Assembly (NCBI RefSeq): GCF_901482605.1
Contig: NZ_LR590481.1
Location: 62,001-126,000, forward strand
Reading direction: 5' to 3'
Length of the DNA: 64,000 nucleotides
DNA from: Hathewaya histolytica
GTDB lineage: Bacteria > Bacillota > Clostridia > Clostridiales > Clostridiaceae
Positions 39,906 to 49,379 of this stretch are shown here, one piece after another (positions within the stretch are counted from its first letter, which is position 1; each line of letters opens with the position of its first letter). A model generated the notes under the pieces. The model did not search any database and was not told the origin of the DNA. It worked only from the letters and a program-made list of their open reading frames with translations. The position numbers were made by a program, and so were the translations under genes.

Positions 39906-40630
39906 ATGTGAGGAGTTTAACAAGAAGATTTTTAATAAATAAATTAAATATAACTATTACTTTAATAATTTCGATTATTTTATCTACAGCACATTTTATG
40001 GTTTCAGGTGTTGAAGAAGGCTATTCACTAGTTGCTCCATTCTCAGGATGTATACCTGGTAGTTTATTTATTCCGCACTGGTCATTTTTTGCCATGACGA
40101 ATTTATTCATTATATACCTTGTGGGTGTTTTTTATGAAAGACTAATTGCTCAAGGAATTTCTTCCCACATAATAAGATATCTCAAAAAAGGAAATTGGGT
40201 AAAGGAATTAGAATTTACAGTTATAACTGGAACATTAATATTATCACTAGTATATATCGGAGTGTCACTTATACTTGGAATATTATTTGTAGAAAATATA
40301 ATTAATGAAATATGGTCATTTGCATTTTTTTCTTTATTATGGATTATGGAAATAATTGTTGTAGGAGAACTCTTTATAACATTATGTATTTGTATTAAAA
40401 ACTCACTTATTTCATTTATAATTATGTTATTGTTCTATATGATGATAGGATTACCAGATAATATATCTTGCTATATTCCCTTTGGAATATCGTCAGTAAA
40501 ACGAATGAAGTATTATAATTTAAATGGTATTTGGGAAATAAGTTTAATATTTGCAATACTTATAATAACTTTTTTTATATCAAGATTTATTTTATATAGA
40601 TGGGCGAAAAATAGAATATTTGATCTCTAA
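39902..40630 (+). CDS. ABC exporter permease 3
   Basis: 242 residues with about six hydrophobic segments, beginning MNVRSLTRRFLINKLNITIT. A 4-nt overlap with the previous gene shows coupling, and the ATPase starts 14 nt after its stop. Functional assignment rests on context and topology only. Confidence 0.72.
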   Translation: MNVRSLTRRFLINKLNITITLIISIILSTAHFMVSGVEEGYSLVAPFSGCIPGSLFIPHWSFFAMTNLFIIYLVGVFYERLIAQGISSHIIRYLKKGNWVKELEFTVITGTLILSLVYIGVSLILGILFVENIINEIWSFAFFSLLWIMEIIVVGELFITLCICIKNSLISFIIMLLFYMMIGLPDNISCYIPFGISSVKRMKYYNLNGIWEISLIFAILIITFFISRFILYRWAKNRIFDL

Positions 40631-40644
40631 GGAGGAGCGTTGCA

Positions 40645-41316
40645 GTGATAAAGTTAGAAAATATAAGTAAAAAATTTAAAGATAGAATACTTTTTAAAAG
40701 TATAAATTTAGAAATAAAAGAAGGAGAAACTGTAGGATTTGTTGGAGGAAATGGATCAGGAAAATCAGTTCTATTTAGTATTATAGCAGGAACAATAACC
40801 CCTGATGAAGGAAGTGTTATTGTGAACAATAAGATTATTGGTAGAGATGTTGACTTTCCAGAAAATACTGGAGTTTTTATAAATTCTCCAGGGTTTGTTG
40901 ACATATATACAGGCTTCCAAAATTTATATTACTTGTCAATGATTCAAAACAAAATAGATAAGGATAAAATAAGAAAGACTATGAGAGATCTTAACCTTAA
41001 TCCTGATGATAAAACTAGGGTTAAGAAATATTCTCTGGGAATGAGACAAAAGCTTGGTATAGCACAAGCTATAATGGAAGATCAAACTATTTTAATATTA
41101 GATGAGCCCTTTAATGCACTAGATTTCAAAACACATAGTGATATAATCAATATAATAAATAAATGCCAAGAAGAGGGAAAAACTATTCTGATAACAAGTC
41201 ATAATCATCATGACATAGAAACATTATGCGATAAAATTTATTTTATTGAAGACCAAAAAGTAATTCCATTTACAGATGAATTGAAAAATAGATATTTCAA
41301 TCATGGTAATAAATAG
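40645..41316 (+). CDS. ABC exporter ATP-binding protein
   Basis: 223-residue ATPase. Walker A GGNGSGKS is at 34-41, the signature YSLGMRQK near 131, Walker B ILILDEPF near 152, and the H-loop ITSHNHHD. GTG start behind AAGGAGGAG. It powers the three permeases just upstream. The closest plausible role is export of, or immunity to, the secreted peptide at 37893, which is a frameshifted gene in this sequence; another substrate is equally possible. Confidence 0.9.
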   Translation: MIKLENISKKFKDRILFKSINLEIKEGETVGFVGGNGSGKSVLFSIIAGTITPDEGSVIVNNKIIGRDVDFPENTGVFINSPGFVDIYTGFQNLYYLSMIQNKIDKDKIRKTMRDLNLNPDDKTRVKKYSLGMRQKLGIAQAIMEDQTILILDEPFNALDFKTHSDIINIINKCQEEGKTILITSHNHHDIETLCDKIYFIEDQKVIPFTDELKNRYFNHGNK

Positions 41317-41494
41317 TAAGTTTAAATAATATATTTCTATAATTAAAATAAAATAATTGGTAAGAAATAATATAAAAACATTAATAATAAACACAATAAA
41401 AAAATAATATATGGTGTATATAATCAATAATTTCGTAAAATTGAAGTTTAGCGAAGTTATATACTAGTATAAAAAAGAGTTAGTACATAAAGTT

Positions 41495-41542
41495 AAAGTG
41501 GCTAAAAGCATTGTATATCAATACTTTTAGTCACTTTTTATT
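41495..41542 (+). terminator. terminator of the exporter operon
   Basis: AAAGTGGCTAAAAGCATTG / CAATACTTTTAGTCACTTT (two mismatches), followed by TTATT. Confidence 0.8.
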
Positions 41543-41677
41543 ATATTTGAAAGGAATGTATTAACTGGAAGCATAAATTCAAAGACAGGTACAGTAGTGA
41601 AGATTTTAAATGAATATGATTATATATATGATTTAAGAGAAATTCAAAATAACTATTTTCCAAAGTTAAAGTAACAT

Positions 41678-42215
41678 ACTAAGAAAAAGGGTAGACCTAA
41701 AAAGACGGTATTCATTTACAGAGAGAGAAGTCCTTATTATGCAAGAATACAGGATATACGAAAGCTTTGTGAGTTAGGAGAGTATGATTTAAAAGGACAT
41801 AGAGAATTTATATTATTTTTATATAGATATTATCTATGTTATTTTACAGAAGACGTTGAGAAGGGCCTGCAAGATGTTTTAGATCTTAACAATATCTTCA
41901 ATGCTTTTAACAGAAAAAGAATCTAGAAGAGCAACTAGGAGTGCAGAAACAGTATATCTGAAAAAAGAAAAGCAATATAAGTATAAGAATGATACCTTAA
42001 TAAACAAGACGCCACTTTGGAAAGAGTGGATGGAAAGTTACTATATTAGAAAATATATGAAGTACGTTACATCACTTGATATGACAAAGGAAGCTGCTAT
42101 AAAAAACATATCCATGCTATTTAATATATTTTATTTTATGCTTTCAGTAACTATAATTTATTTGCTTATTGCACATATAATTGAACTATTATTGGCACTA
42201 ACTGAAAGAGAATAA
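41678..42215 (+). pseudogene. relic of a mobile-element DNA-binding/replication protein
   Basis: The frame from 41678 codes TKKKGRPKKTVFIYRERSPY and YDLKGHREFILFLYRYYLCYF, ending at a TAG at 41926. The continuation is one frame over from 41901 (LLTEKESRRATRSAETVYL, then KQYKYKNDTLI). From memory this resembles proteins encoded on clostridial plasmids and mobile elements near replication genes. The last ~70 codons (a hydrophobic helix, FYFMLSVTIIYLLIAHIIEL) do not look like the same protein, suggesting a fusion after deletion. No intact mobility gene remains nearby. Confidence 0.55.
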
Positions 42216-42275
42216 TCAGTTAAAGATATAGACGAATTGAGTTTAGAAAAGACTATTTTAACTAAGAGATTAAAT

Positions 42276-42316
42276 AAAGGGACTACCTCAAAAAAATTGA
42301 AGTAGTCTCTTTTATT
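42276..42316 (+). terminator. terminator after the relic
   Basis: AAAGGGACTACCTCAA / TTGAAGTAGTCTCTTT, followed by TATTT. Confidence 0.75.
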
Positions 42317-42824
42317 TATGTAAACTATTGAAATAATTATTATATATAATTTTTTAAAAGAACATTTTTAAATTGAATACCTAGAAAAAGCATTACTGTA
42401 GTATATGATGCTCACAGTATAATTGAGCATTTACTTATATTCTGACAAAATAGTAATTCTATAACCCAAGGTTCTAAAAAAAGTTTTCATTAAGTCTGCA
42501 TTTTAACCTCATTGTCACAGGGATTTAGAACTTCTAGGATTAATGAAACTCTTCAATAACATGTACAAGGTTAGTATTTGGATTAAATACTACATATATT
42601 TCTGAAGAATCTTTAGCCATCTAATGATAATATTTATAATTATGTTTTAAATTTGGTATATGTTTTTTTAGGGTAGTTAATTATGGAGATAAATATTTTT
42701 CAAGTTTTTAAGAGAAACGTAAGCAAAACTTATGAGTTTATTACGAAAATGTAATAATTTATTTCATGAGTTTGTAATAATAAAGGTTTATTATTAAGTT
42801 ACAAGAGAGAAAGGGGAGATAAAT
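42317..42824. other. intergenic, degenerate
   Basis: About 500 nt. It contains a short hairpin (ATGCTCA...TGAGCAT, 42409-42431) and a 26-codon minus-strand frame starting near 42621 without a ribosome site, probably part of the decayed element. Before the ABC gene at 42825 there is a pair of GAGTTT(A/G)TTA/TAATAA-like repeats that could be regulatory; nothing firm can be assigned. Confidence 0.35.
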
Positions 42825-43517
42825 GTGGAATTATTGAAAGTTGAAAGTCTTTGTAAGAGTTACGGAAAAGGCGAAACTAAGGTAGATGCTTTAAAGAATA
42901 TAAATTTAACTATAAATAAAGGTGAGTTTGTAGCTATAGTAGGACCTTCTGGTTCTGGTAAGAGTACACTACTTCATCTTATGGGTGGTGTTGATAAACC
43001 TACTTCAGGTAAGATTATATTAGATGGAACTAGTATTTATGATTTAAAGGAAAAACAGCTTGCTATATTGAGAAGGAGAAAGATAGGATTTATATTTCAG
43101 TTTTATAATCTAATTCCTGTTCTTACAGCTGAGGAAAATATGGAGATGCCAGTATTACTGGACGAAAAGAAACCAGATAAGGCTTATATGGAAGAGCTTT
43201 TAGATATATTAGGCATTAAGGAAAGAAAAAATCATTTACCTTCAGAGTTATCTGGCGGGCAACAGCAAAGGGTATCTATTGGAAGAGCACTAGCTAATAA
43301 GCCTTCTATAATCTTCGCAGATGAGCCTACAGGAAATCTAGATTCTAAGAATTCAAAGGAGATCATAGAGCTTTTGAGATACTCTATTAAGAAGTATAAT
43401 CAGACTTTAGTACTTATAACTCATGATCTTAATATAGCTAAGATGGCGGATAGGATTATAACTATATCAGATGGTGAAGTTAAGGGGAATGAGGTGATGG
43501 AGAATGAGGACATATAG
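42825..43517 (+). CDS. ABC ATPase of an FtsX-type exporter
   Basis: 230 residues: Walker A GPSGSGKST at 40-48, the Q-loop in GFIFQFYNL, the signature LSGGQQQR, Walker B IIFADEPTGNLD, and the H-loop ITHD. GTG start behind GGGGAG. It overlaps the large permease gene by 14 nt. With the two-component system downstream, the unit resembles antimicrobial-peptide sensing/resistance modules of Firmicutes. Confidence 0.92.
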   Translation: MELLKVESLCKSYGKGETKVDALKNINLTINKGEFVAIVGPSGSGKSTLLHLMGGVDKPTSGKIILDGTSIYDLKEKQLAILRRRKIGFIFQFYNLIPVLTAEENMEMPVLLDEKKPDKAYMEELLDILGIKERKNHLPSELSGGQQQRVSIGRALANKPSIIFADEPTGNLDSKNSKEIIELLRYSIKKYNQTLVLITHDLNIAKMADRIITISDGEVKGNEVMENEDI

Positions 43518-46107
43518 TGAAATAACGGGAAGATATTTAAAGCAAAATAAGAAACGAACTATATTAACTATAACAGGAATCATTCTTGCCGTATCTTTAT
43601 TCTCAGGTATTTCTACATTCTTCTTTGGTATGAGAGACTGGTTTTTAGAACACGAAAGGAGATCAAGCGGTAATTTTGAAGTTCTATATAGAAATGTAAC
43701 AGATGACAAATTAGATAGAATTACTAAGAATTTTGAGGTGTTAAATTACGGAATATCTATTGAAGATGCTGAGAATGTTATGGCTATTAAAGACCATGAT
43801 AACTTTAGTGTGGGATTAAATATATTAGATGGCAATATGCTAAACAACGTAAAATACTTTAAATTAACTGAAGGAGAAAAACCTGCAGCTAAGGGGGAAA
43901 TCCTATTAGACAAAAGATCTAAGGTTAAGCTTAAAAAATCTGTAGGGGATTATATTGAATTATATAGTTCTAAAGATGTAAAAAAACATATAAAGCCTGA
44001 AAATAAATATAAAATAGTAGGATTTTACGATCCGAAAGTAATATCTGGAGATAAAGATGTTCCACTTAGTGGAGTTACTTATCTATCACCAGATAGCATT
44101 AATAAAAATCATAAGTACACTGTATATGTTAACTTAAAAGAGAAAAGAAACAAACGAGCAATAGGTAAAAAAGTAGGAGAAAGCATAGGGTTAAGTTCTA
44201 AAGTTCATGAAAATCCTCGTGATAATGAAATAGATTTTAATGATAATGTTCTAAGAGTTATGGCAGAGGGAAACAATGCTCTTTTAAATGATAGCATGAA
44301 GAATATGTTATTATTTGTTACAATTCTTATAATTGTTTGTACCGTAGCGGTTATATACAACGCTTTTAATATTTCAGTTGCAGAGAGGATAAATCAATTT
44401 GGAATATTAAGAAGTATAGGGGCAACACCTAACAAAATAAGAAGGATTGTATTTAAAGAAGGCTTTATTATGGGGGCTATTGCAATTCCTCTTGGAATTT
44501 TAGCTGGATATTTAGGAATATATACTACAATAAAAATATTAGGTACATCTAAAAGTTTCATATTTGGTGAGATGAAGGTAGCATTTTATCCTGAAATTAT
44601 ATTAATAAGTTTAGTACTTACAGCAATTACAATAATCCTTTCTGTTATGGGACCTGCAAGGACAGCGTCTAAGGTATCTCCAATAGATGCTATTAGAAAT
44701 TCTAGCAGCCTTAAAAAGGGAAAGATAAAAAGAAGAAGAGCGGGACTTATAAAACTTTTATTTGGTATTGAAGGTGCTGTTGCTTATAAGAATATTAGAA
44801 GAAATAATAAGAGATTTTTAATTACTATATTCTCATTAATGATATCACTTGTAATGTTTGTTGTATTTACATCCATAGGTAAAGTTGGTAGGGATATGAG
44901 TAGCAAGCTTATGTTTTCATATCCATTTGATGCAACAATTCAGTTAAGAGATTCGAGGGGTAAAGATAGTATAGATAAGAAAGTTATAGATGAAATTAGA
45001 AATAAAGAAGGAATAGAGAGTCTATATACTCCAAAGGTTGTAGGAGGTATTCTTTATTTTGATAGTAGTTATGTAAATAAAGATTACTATAAGAAAATAG
45101 CAGAACCAGAACCAGAGATAGAAAAAATTAATGGAAAAGATTATGCTTTGATGAATAATGTTAAATATTCATCTTATGATAAAAACTCTCTTGAGTTAGC
45201 TAAAAATGATTTAGAAGAGGGGAAAATAGATATAGATGAACTAAACAAAGGTGGAGTTCTATTAATAAATAGAAATGATATATCGAAAAATAATGGTGAG
45301 AAAGTTATATCCAATATAACTAATTATAAAGTTGGAGATAAAATTAAGATACCAAAAACTAAGAACGTATTTCATTTAATGAATGAAGATGGAAATACTG
45401 ATATTCATAAGGAAAACAAAAAGACCATTGAAAATAATGAGTTTATAGAAGTAACTGTAGCTGGAGTTTTAAGCAGAGATAGCTTTGGTGGTAACATACG
45501 TCATAGTGGTATTGGTTTAGTTTTCAGCGAAGAATACTTTAATAAAGAATTTGGTGAAATGCCGAACTCAATAGTGGCTATTAAATTTAAAGACTCAAAT
45601 GCTAGAGAGAATCTTCAAAACTATCTAGAAGATAAGGCAGTAGAAGTAGATGGTTCATATATGGATATATATAATATGAAGAAAGAAAATGATAGTGTTA
45701 TGGTTCAAATTGCTGTATTTATTTACGGATTTATAACTCTTATTACAATTATAGGAGTTGTAAATATTATGAATACCATAACAATAGGACTTCTTCTTAG
45801 AAAATCAGAATTTGCAACACTAACAGCCATAGGTATGACAAAACAGCAATTAGGAAAAATGGTTGTGTTAGAAGGAACATTGCATGGAATAATTACAGGT
45901 ATACTAGGAAGCGGAGTTTCATATGTATTATATAAAATGATGCTAAAATCCTCCAGTGGATACCTACAGTATGATCCTAAGTTTCCAATAGGAGTTTTCA
46001 TATCAGGGTTTGTAGGAGTTATCCTTTTAACTTTAATAGCATCATTAATACCTCTTAGAAAACTTAAAAACATGAGCATAGTAGAAAACATAAGAGCTAG
46101 AGAATAG
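43504..46107 (+). CDS. large FtsX-domain ABC permease
   Basis: 867 residues. An N-terminal helix (about 18-40), a large extracellular domain, an FtsX domain (FGILRSIGATPNKIRRIVFKE at about 300), a second extracellular domain (about 480-720), and a second FtsX domain (FATLTAIGMTKQQLGKMVVLEG). The duplicated layout, ten predicted helices in all, matches FtsX/MacB-superfamily exporters used for peptides and for antibiotic detoxification. It is translationally coupled to its ATPase. The substrate is unknown; the adjacent sensor kinase suggests antimicrobial-peptide response. Confidence 0.9.
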   Translation: MRTYSEITGRYLKQNKKRTILTITGIILAVSLFSGISTFFFGMRDWFLEHERRSSGNFEVLYRNVTDDKLDRITKNFEVLNYGISIEDAENVMAIKDHDNFSVGLNILDGNMLNNVKYFKLTEGEKPAAKGEILLDKRSKVKLKKSVGDYIELYSSKDVKKHIKPENKYKIVGFYDPKVISGDKDVPLSGVTYLSPDSINKNHKYTVYVNLKEKRNKRAIGKKVGESIGLSSKVHENPRDNEIDFNDNVLRVMAEGNNALLNDSMKNMLLFVTILIIVCTVAVIYNAFNISVAERINQFGILRSIGATPNKIRRIVFKEGFIMGAIAIPLGILAGYLGIYTTIKILGTSKSFIFGEMKVAFYPEIILISLVLTAITIILSVMGPARTASKVSPIDAIRNSSSLKKGKIKRRRAGLIKLLFGIEGAVAYKNIRRNNKRFLITIFSLMISLVMFVVFTSIGKVGRDMSSKLMFSYPFDATIQLRDSRGKDSIDKKVIDEIRNKEGIESLYTPKVVGGILYFDSSYVNKDYYKKIAEPEPEIEKINGKDYALMNNVKYSSYDKNSLELAKNDLEEGKIDIDELNKGGVLLINRNDISKNNGEKVISNITNYKVGDKIKIPKTKNVFHLMNEDGNTDIHKENKKTIENNEFIEVTVAGVLSRDSFGGNIRHSGIGLVFSEEYFNKEFGEMPNSIVAIKFKDSNARENLQNYLEDKAVEVDGSYMDIYNMKKENDSVMVQIAVFIYGFITLITIIGVVNIMNTITIGLLLRKSEFATLTAIGMTKQQLGKMVVLEGTLHGIITGILGSGVSYVLYKMMLKSSSGYLQYDPKFPIGVFISGFVGVILLTLIASLIPLRKLKNMSIVENIRARE

Positions 46108-46114
46108 AGTATTT

Positions 46115-46178
46115 ATAGACTTAGACTTCACTATCTAATTTTACAAAATTATAGTGGAAGCTAGGTCTATTTTTTTTA
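46115..46178 (+). terminator. terminator between the ABC genes and the two-component genes
   Basis: Long imperfect hairpin, TAGACTTAGACTTCACTAT / ATAGTGGAAGCTAGGTCTA, followed by a run of eight T. Confidence 0.85.
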
Positions 46179-46364
46179 CTGTAATTTAAACAAACTATGG
46201 ATGAAACTTAGCTTGAAAATAAGTGTTCTTTTATTTTATAAGATTTATGAATTATTTTTCATATATATGGAGATAAGTTCAAATTAAGATATAATTAAGG
46301 TTAAGGATTTAAACTTAAGAAAGGAGTAGGTTAAGTTTATACTATTTTTCTTAACCAGGATTAT

Positions 46365-47075
46365 ATGAATAAAATTTTACTTGTAGAAGATGATGAGGCT
46401 TTAGCTATTGGTATAGAATATACTTTAAAAAGTGAAGGTTTTGAAGTTAATAGAGCAAAGAATTTAGCACAGGCTACTGCGGAGTTTAGTAGTAGTGAAT
46501 TTAACTTAATTTTACTAGATTTAATGCTTCCAGACGGTAGTGGCTATGACTTTTGCAAAGTCATTAGAAAAGAAAGTGATATACCTGTGATTTTTATGAC
46601 AGCCTGTGATGAGGAAGCTAATGTAGTTTTAGGTCTAGATATAGGTGGCGATGATTATATAACAAAACCTATTAGAATAAGGGAACTTATATCTAGAATA
46701 AAGGCAGTTTTAAGAAGAAAAAACTTTGAGAACACAGATGTTAAAAATGAACAAAGAAAAGAGGTTACAGAAATCATAGATGGGGAACTAAAGATAGAAC
46801 CATTAAAGGCAAGGGTGTTTAAAAATGAAGAAGAAATAATACTAACCTCTGGAGAGTACAAGCTTTTACTGATACTAGTCGAGAATAAAGGAAATGTTAT
46901 GTCTAGAAATTTACTCTTAGAAAAGCTTTGGGACGTGGATGGGAATTTTATAGATGGTAATACTTTAAACGTTTATGTAAAGAGGCTTAGGGAGAAAATA
47001 GAGGATGATTCTAAAGACCCCAAATATATAGAAACAGTACGTGGTATTGGATATAGATGGAGTGAAAAAGGGTAA
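46365..47075 (+). CDS. OmpR-family response regulator
   Basis: 236 residues: a receiver domain (acidic VEDDEA, phospho-acceptor Asp52 in ILLDLMLPDGSG, Lys in YITKP) and a winged-helix domain (about 135-234, with LTSGEYKLLLILVENKG and YVKRLREKIEDD...YIETVRGIGYRW). The kinase gene is 13 nt downstream. Just upstream, an inverted repeat AAACTTAA/TTAAGTTT and GGTTAAG/CTTAACC could be its own operator. It probably controls the ABC genes at 42825-46107. Confidence 0.93.
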   Translation: MNKILLVEDDEALAIGIEYTLKSEGFEVNRAKNLAQATAEFSSSEFNLILLDLMLPDGSGYDFCKVIRKESDIPVIFMTACDEEANVVLGLDIGGDDYITKPIRIRELISRIKAVLRRKNFENTDVKNEQRKEVTEIIDGELKIEPLKARVFKNEEEIILTSGEYKLLLILVENKGNVMSRNLLLEKLWDVDGNFIDGNTLNVYVKRLREKIEDDSKDPKYIETVRGIGYRWSEKG

Positions 47076-47088
47076 AGAGGTGATTTAG

Positions 47089-48330
47089 TTGACAAGATAT
47101 TTTAGTAATCCCGAGATTAAGAAACTCTCTATTGTATTTATATTAATATTCATAGTATTTATGTCCCTTGGAGGGTTTTTATTTAAATTACAAAGTGATA
47201 ATCTTAATAGAAATTATATAAAACAAAATACACTAATAGTAGGAAATATAATAAAAAACCATCCAGAATTAGAAAAGGAAGTAGTATCTTCATTGAATAT
47301 GGAGGACTATGAGAATTATGAACTAGGAAAGAATATCTTAAGTAAATATTCCTATGATGAAAATTTATCTTTATACAAAAATCCTGTTATAGATAGATTC
47401 TATAAGGGTTTACTAAGCACTCTTGGAATTGGTATGATTTCTTTTATAATTTGTGTTTTTGCAACTTCATTTTTAAGTTTTATAGGAGTTTATAAAAGAA
47501 TAGATGAATTTTCTATAGCATCAGAGGATATTATGGATGGAAGGTTTAAAAAGTTTGAAGATGAAAATAGAGAAGGAGATTTCTACATATTAGCATCAAA
47601 GTTTAACCTAATGAGCAATAGATTAAAAGAATCCATGGATAATTTAAAAAAGGAAAAGATATTTTTAAAGAATATAATTTCGGACATATCACATCAGCTT
47701 AAAACACCTTTATCATCTCTTATAATGTTTAATGATATTATGAAAGGTGATATCCCGGAAAAAGATCGAAGGAATTTTTTGAATTTAAGTGATGAACAAC
47801 TTAAAAGAATGGAATGGCTAATTATAAATTTATTAAAAGTAGGTAGATTAGAGGCAGGTGTTGTAGAGTTTAAAATTAAAGAAAATCCTCTTTTAATTAC
47901 GATAAATAAATCTCTTGGCGGACTTTTAGATAAGGCAAAAGAAAATGAGCAGAGCATAATAATAGATGTTGATGAGAGCACTTGTTTTAAGCACGATACA
48001 GAATGGACAGCAGAAGCTATATCAAATATTATTAAAAATGCCATAGAGCATATAGGCGAAAAAGGGAAAATAGTAATATCATCTGAAGAAACCCCAATAT
48101 CACTAAGTATAAGTATAAAAGATAACGGACCTGGCATACCAAGAGCGCTACAAAATAAAGTGTTTCAAAGATTTTATAAAGGGGAAAATTCTATAAATCC
48201 AGCTAGTGTGGGTATCGGACTTTCTCTAAGTAAATCTATAATAGAGTCCCAAAATGGAACAATTAGAGTAGAAAGTGAAAAGGGAAAAGGAACGGAATTT
48301 ATAATAACTTTTTTAAAGACGGTTATATAG
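47089..48330 (+). CDS. sensor histidine kinase
   Basis: 413 residues. Two transmembrane helices (about 13-34 and 108-132) flank an extracellular loop of about 75 residues. A HAMP-like linker follows, then a HisKA domain (SDISHQLKTPLSSLIMF, His about 202) and an HATPase_c domain (ISNIIKNAIEHI, DNGPGIP, VGIGLSLSKSIIES). The start is a TTG behind GAGGTGAT. It forms a two-component pair with the OmpR-type gene. Unlike BceS-type kinases it has a real extracellular loop, so it may sense a ligand directly. Confidence 0.92.
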   Translation: MTRYFSNPEIKKLSIVFILIFIVFMSLGGFLFKLQSDNLNRNYIKQNTLIVGNIIKNHPELEKEVVSSLNMEDYENYELGKNILSKYSYDENLSLYKNPVIDRFYKGLLSTLGIGMISFIICVFATSFLSFIGVYKRIDEFSIASEDIMDGRFKKFEDENREGDFYILASKFNLMSNRLKESMDNLKKEKIFLKNIISDISHQLKTPLSSLIMFNDIMKGDIPEKDRRNFLNLSDEQLKRMEWLIINLLKVGRLEAGVVEFKIKENPLLITINKSLGGLLDKAKENEQSIIIDVDESTCFKHDTEWTAEAISNIIKNAIEHIGEKGKIVISSEETPISLSISIKDNGPGIPRALQNKVFQRFYKGENSINPASVGIGLSLSKSIIESQNGTIRVESEKGKGTEFIITFLKTVI

Positions 48331-48472
48331 AAATAACCATAAAGTAGGATTAAAAAATAGAGAGAATAAGATAAAAATACTTAGATACAGTAAGGGATTT
48401 AAATTTAGTTATAATCATAGAAATCTTTATATATGATTGTATTAATGCTAGAATATACGCAGGAGGGTGATC

Positions 48473-49117
48473 ATGGTGGATAAAAATATTAAATGGGTTA
48501 AAAACGAAAAGATAATTAGAACTATAGAGGCTCTTAAGAAAAATAATATGAATGGTTATGTAGTAGAAAATAGAGAAGAGCTAATAGATAAAATAAAAGA
48601 AATTGTACATGATGGAGCAGTTGTGGCATGTGGTGGTTCTATGACTTTATTTGAGACAGGGGTAATGGAGCATTTAAGAAGTGGTAGATATGAGTTTTTA
48701 GATAGATATAAGGAAGGGTTAACTCCCGATGAAATAAAGAGCATTTATAGGGCAGCTTTTTCTGCAGATGTTTATTTCGCCAGCACTAATGCTATTACTG
48801 AAAATGGAGAACTATACAATGTAGATGGCAATGGTAATAGAGTTGCAGCTATGTTATATGGTCCTGATAAGGTAATTATAGTTGCAGGTGTAAATAAAAT
48901 AGTCAGAAATGTTGAGGAAGCTATAAATAGAAATAAGTTTGTTGCAGCTCCAGCAAATACTAAGAGATTAAATAAGAAAACACCTTGTGAAAAGGTAGGA
49001 TATTGCATGGATTGTAATAGTGAAGAGAGAATTTGTAATGAATATACATTGATTAAAAGACAAGGTAGAAAAGATAGAATACATGTAATATTTCTAAATG
49101 AGGAACTAGGGTATTAA
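48473..49117 (+). CDS. LUD domain (LutC-like) protein
   Basis: 214 residues of the LUD/DUF162 family (PF02589), with VACGGSMTLFETGV, AITENGELYNVDGNGNRVAAM, and IVAGVNKIVRNVEEAI. A C-terminal Cys-rich stretch (CEKVGYCMDCNSEERIC) is seen in the stand-alone clostridial form and may bind metal or Fe-S. LUD proteins include the lactate-oxidising LutBC subunits, but stand-alone versions have no proven role. The start is the ATG 6 nt behind AGGAGG; an upstream GTG overlaps that site. It is a single gene followed by terminators. Confidence 0.88.
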   Translation: MVDKNIKWVKNEKIIRTIEALKKNNMNGYVVENREELIDKIKEIVHDGAVVACGGSMTLFETGVMEHLRSGRYEFLDRYKEGLTPDEIKSIYRAAFSADVYFASTNAITENGELYNVDGNGNRVAAMLYGPDKVIIVAGVNKIVRNVEEAINRNKFVAAPANTKRLNKKTPCEKVGYCMDCNSEERICNEYTLIKRQGRKDRIHVIFLNEELGY

Positions 49118-49155
49118 AAATTTAAATAATAAAAGGCAACGAGTACAGTTTACGA

Positions 49156-49200
49156 ACAAATACACTTCAAAAAAATAATTTTTCGGGGGTGTATTTTTGT
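49156..49200 (+). terminator. terminator of the LUD gene
   Basis: ACAAATACAC (49156-49165) / GTGTATTTTTGT (49189-49200), with a long AT-rich loop. Confidence 0.65.
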
Positions 49201-49213
49201 AACTTGAATTTTA

Positions 49214-49249
49214 AACCTTCTATAAATTTGGTATAGAAGGTTTTTTTAT
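49214..49249 (+). terminator. second terminator after the LUD gene
   Basis: AACCTTCTATA (49214-49224) / TATAGAAGGTT (49232-49242), followed by TTTTTATA. Confidence 0.87.
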
Positions 49250-49379
49250 ATTATTTTTGTTATTACCTATTTTTTTATATTATAATAATGTGTGTATATC
49301 AATATGTTTTATATAAGTTTATATAGATAAGTTTATATATACTATATAAGAAGTACTTAGGGAAGGGGCAAGGGTATAT

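Noticed and set aside
42540-42625. 26-codon minus-strand frame beginning MAKDSSEIYVVF
   Set aside because: No ribosome site and an early stop; probably a fragment of the decayed element, too weak to call.
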